Assembly: GCA_002633005.1 (NCBI GenBank)
Contig: NMRA01000028.1
Location: forward strand, 399,989 to 463,988
DNA length: 64,000 bases
Direction of reading: 5' to 3'
DNA from: Phoronis australis
Lineage: Eukaryota; Phoronida; Phoronidae
The position numbers were made by a program, and so were the translations under genes. The notes below the pieces were generated by a model. That model was given only the letters and a program-made list of their open reading frames with translations, did no database searches and was not told the origin of the DNA. Below, piece after piece: positions 63,046 to 64,000 of the stretch (positions are counted from its first letter, which is position 1; every line of letters starts with the position of its first letter).

Positions 63046-63250
63046 ATTGTTCAACTGTTCACACCCCTCTGACCTATGGCTGTATGGAAAGATTTGTTGT
63101 ACATTGATTACTTCCTATCTTACAATACTGAAGAGCAGCGTTCACTTCCGGCTCTTGCGAAACCCCCGATTCCGGGTTTTTGTTTTATTGCGAAATATGG
63201 TAAGCCTACGCATAAAAGACTGTGTTTCGCAATGACATTTTATGGTCAAC
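63046..63250 (-). promoter_or_regulatory. ATG3 5' region with ETS-like site
   Basis: CACTTCCGG at 63143-63151 reads CCGGAAGTG on the - strand, a canonical ETS core motif about 100 bp upstream of the ATG, in a position usual for TATA-less housekeeping promoters. No TATA box is seen. The transcription start is not determined. Confidence 0.45.
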
Positions 63251-63378
63251 TTAGGTTTTAGCGTCCAAAAATGATCCCAAAATGACCTAGCTCATAAATT
63301 CCGAGGTATAGTACCACAAACCAAGGCAAATATTGGACACCACCTTGGCGATAAAATTGCCATTTTCCCTGAGTCTCC

Positions 63379-63885
63379 TTCATCCTTTCAAATTTCAACA
63401 ACTGTCCCCTCTCATGGCATTTTTGCTCCAAAGAAAAAACACTCAAACTAGAAAAACTTCAACTCAGAGCCCTCCGTTTTGTTTACATCAACGACCTAGC
63501 ACGCACCGAACACGAACTAGGCCCGACTAGTCTCACTAGCTAACAAACCACCCCTTCATCTACACACAGACTTCGACTTATTGCAATAGAACTATTTAAA
63601 ATCCTTTATGGCGAATCATCTAAGACACTTCTTTAACTTATAAAGAAGCAATAAAACATTTACTCCTTCCGCTACAGCAACCTTTTAGATATTCCTCAAG
63701 TTAAATCTCATGTGTCCGAACTAGGAACCAATAGCCCGGCTACGGTAAAAAATCTTTTCGCTTCGAGGACACTCGGGTCTGGAACAGTCTACCGAATATG
63801 TTGCGCACAACAGAGTCTTTCACTATTTTCCGTGGACTGATACGAACCTGGACCGACCTCTAATGCAGCTGCTCTCTTGTAAACA
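63379..63885 (+). mobile_element. CR1/L2-like LINE, 3' end of reverse-transcriptase ORF, decayed
   Basis: The conceptual reading, with several stops and frameshifts, gives FILSNFNNCPLSWHFCSK, KLEKLQLRALRFVYINDLA, then RLRLIAIELFKILYG, FRYSNLLDIPQVKSH and a final RTW followed by a Cys/Ser-rich tail. This is the thumb/C-terminal region typical of CR1/L2-type non-LTR retrotransposons. The catalytic YxDD part is not visible here. Non-functional. Confidence 0.75.
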
Positions 63886-64000
63886 CTCCGGGTTATGCTG
63901 TAATATCAGTAGTGCCTATACCATCGATCGTTTCTTTACAATTTTGATGCATCTACATTTACACGTGTATGCCTGTTGTCGTTTATATTCTAGCGATTAT
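63886..64000. other. Window end
   Basis: Short AT-rich tail after the LINE; nothing recognised. Confidence 0.4.

Overview
The window is nuclear DNA of an intron-rich animal, not a microbe. Every recognisable gene is split by GT-AG introns, intergenic and intronic DNA is AT-rich and crowded with degenerate transposons, and the encoded proteins are very close to their vertebrate counterparts. A bilaterian marine invertebrate fits best. Invertebrate deuterostomes (hemichordate-like) and molluscs are both possible: dispersed short motifs resembling the molluscan GTTATCTCCCTT element point one way, and slow protein evolution with chordate-like gene linkage fits either. I cannot decide from sequence alone.

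Layout. (1) 83-10366, + strand: the last six coding exons of a Ste20-family germinal-centre kinase of the MAP4K4/TNIK/MINK1 (misshapen) group, covering most of its C-terminal CNH domain and its stop codon; the kinase domain lies left of the window. Its introns hold a diverged tandem array (1230-2010), a suspicious tandem duplication joined by one N (5202-6051) and an inverted pair of Penelope-like element fragments around a 158-base gap (7383-8604). (2) 10367-about 15.7 kb: intergenic DNA with repeats. (3) 15.7-51.4 kb, + strand: TBL1XR1 (transducin beta-like 1; fly ebi), complete as 14 coding exons giving a 489-residue LisH/F-box-like/WD40 protein. A possible non-coding first exon lies near 15.7-16.0 kb. 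The first coding exon (25136-25193) is separated from the second (44035) by an 18.8-kb intron full of foldback elements, MITEs and another N-joined tandem duplication (40530-42092). The other 13 coding exons are packed into 7.4 kb. (4) 51.4-54.4 kb: the convergent 3' ends of TBL1XR1 and ATG3. (5) 54390-63045, - strand: ATG3, complete as nine coding exons giving a 317-residue autophagy E2-like enzyme, with a candidate ETS promoter site about 100 bp upstream of its ATG. (6) 63.38-63.88 kb: the 3' end of a decayed CR1/L2-like LINE.

The three genes share no operon-like function: one is a signalling kinase, one an NCoR/SMRT corepressor-exchange subunit and one an LC3/GABARAP conjugation enzyme. 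Their linkage is notable, because human TNIK and TBL1XR1 both lie on 3q26 and ATG3 on 3q13, which suggests an ancestral linkage group. I found no convincing undescribed molecular system. The most informative non-genic signals are several foldback/MITE families (one with a clean 8-bp target-site duplication), the Penelope-like palindrome and the probable haplotype-derived false duplications in the assembly.
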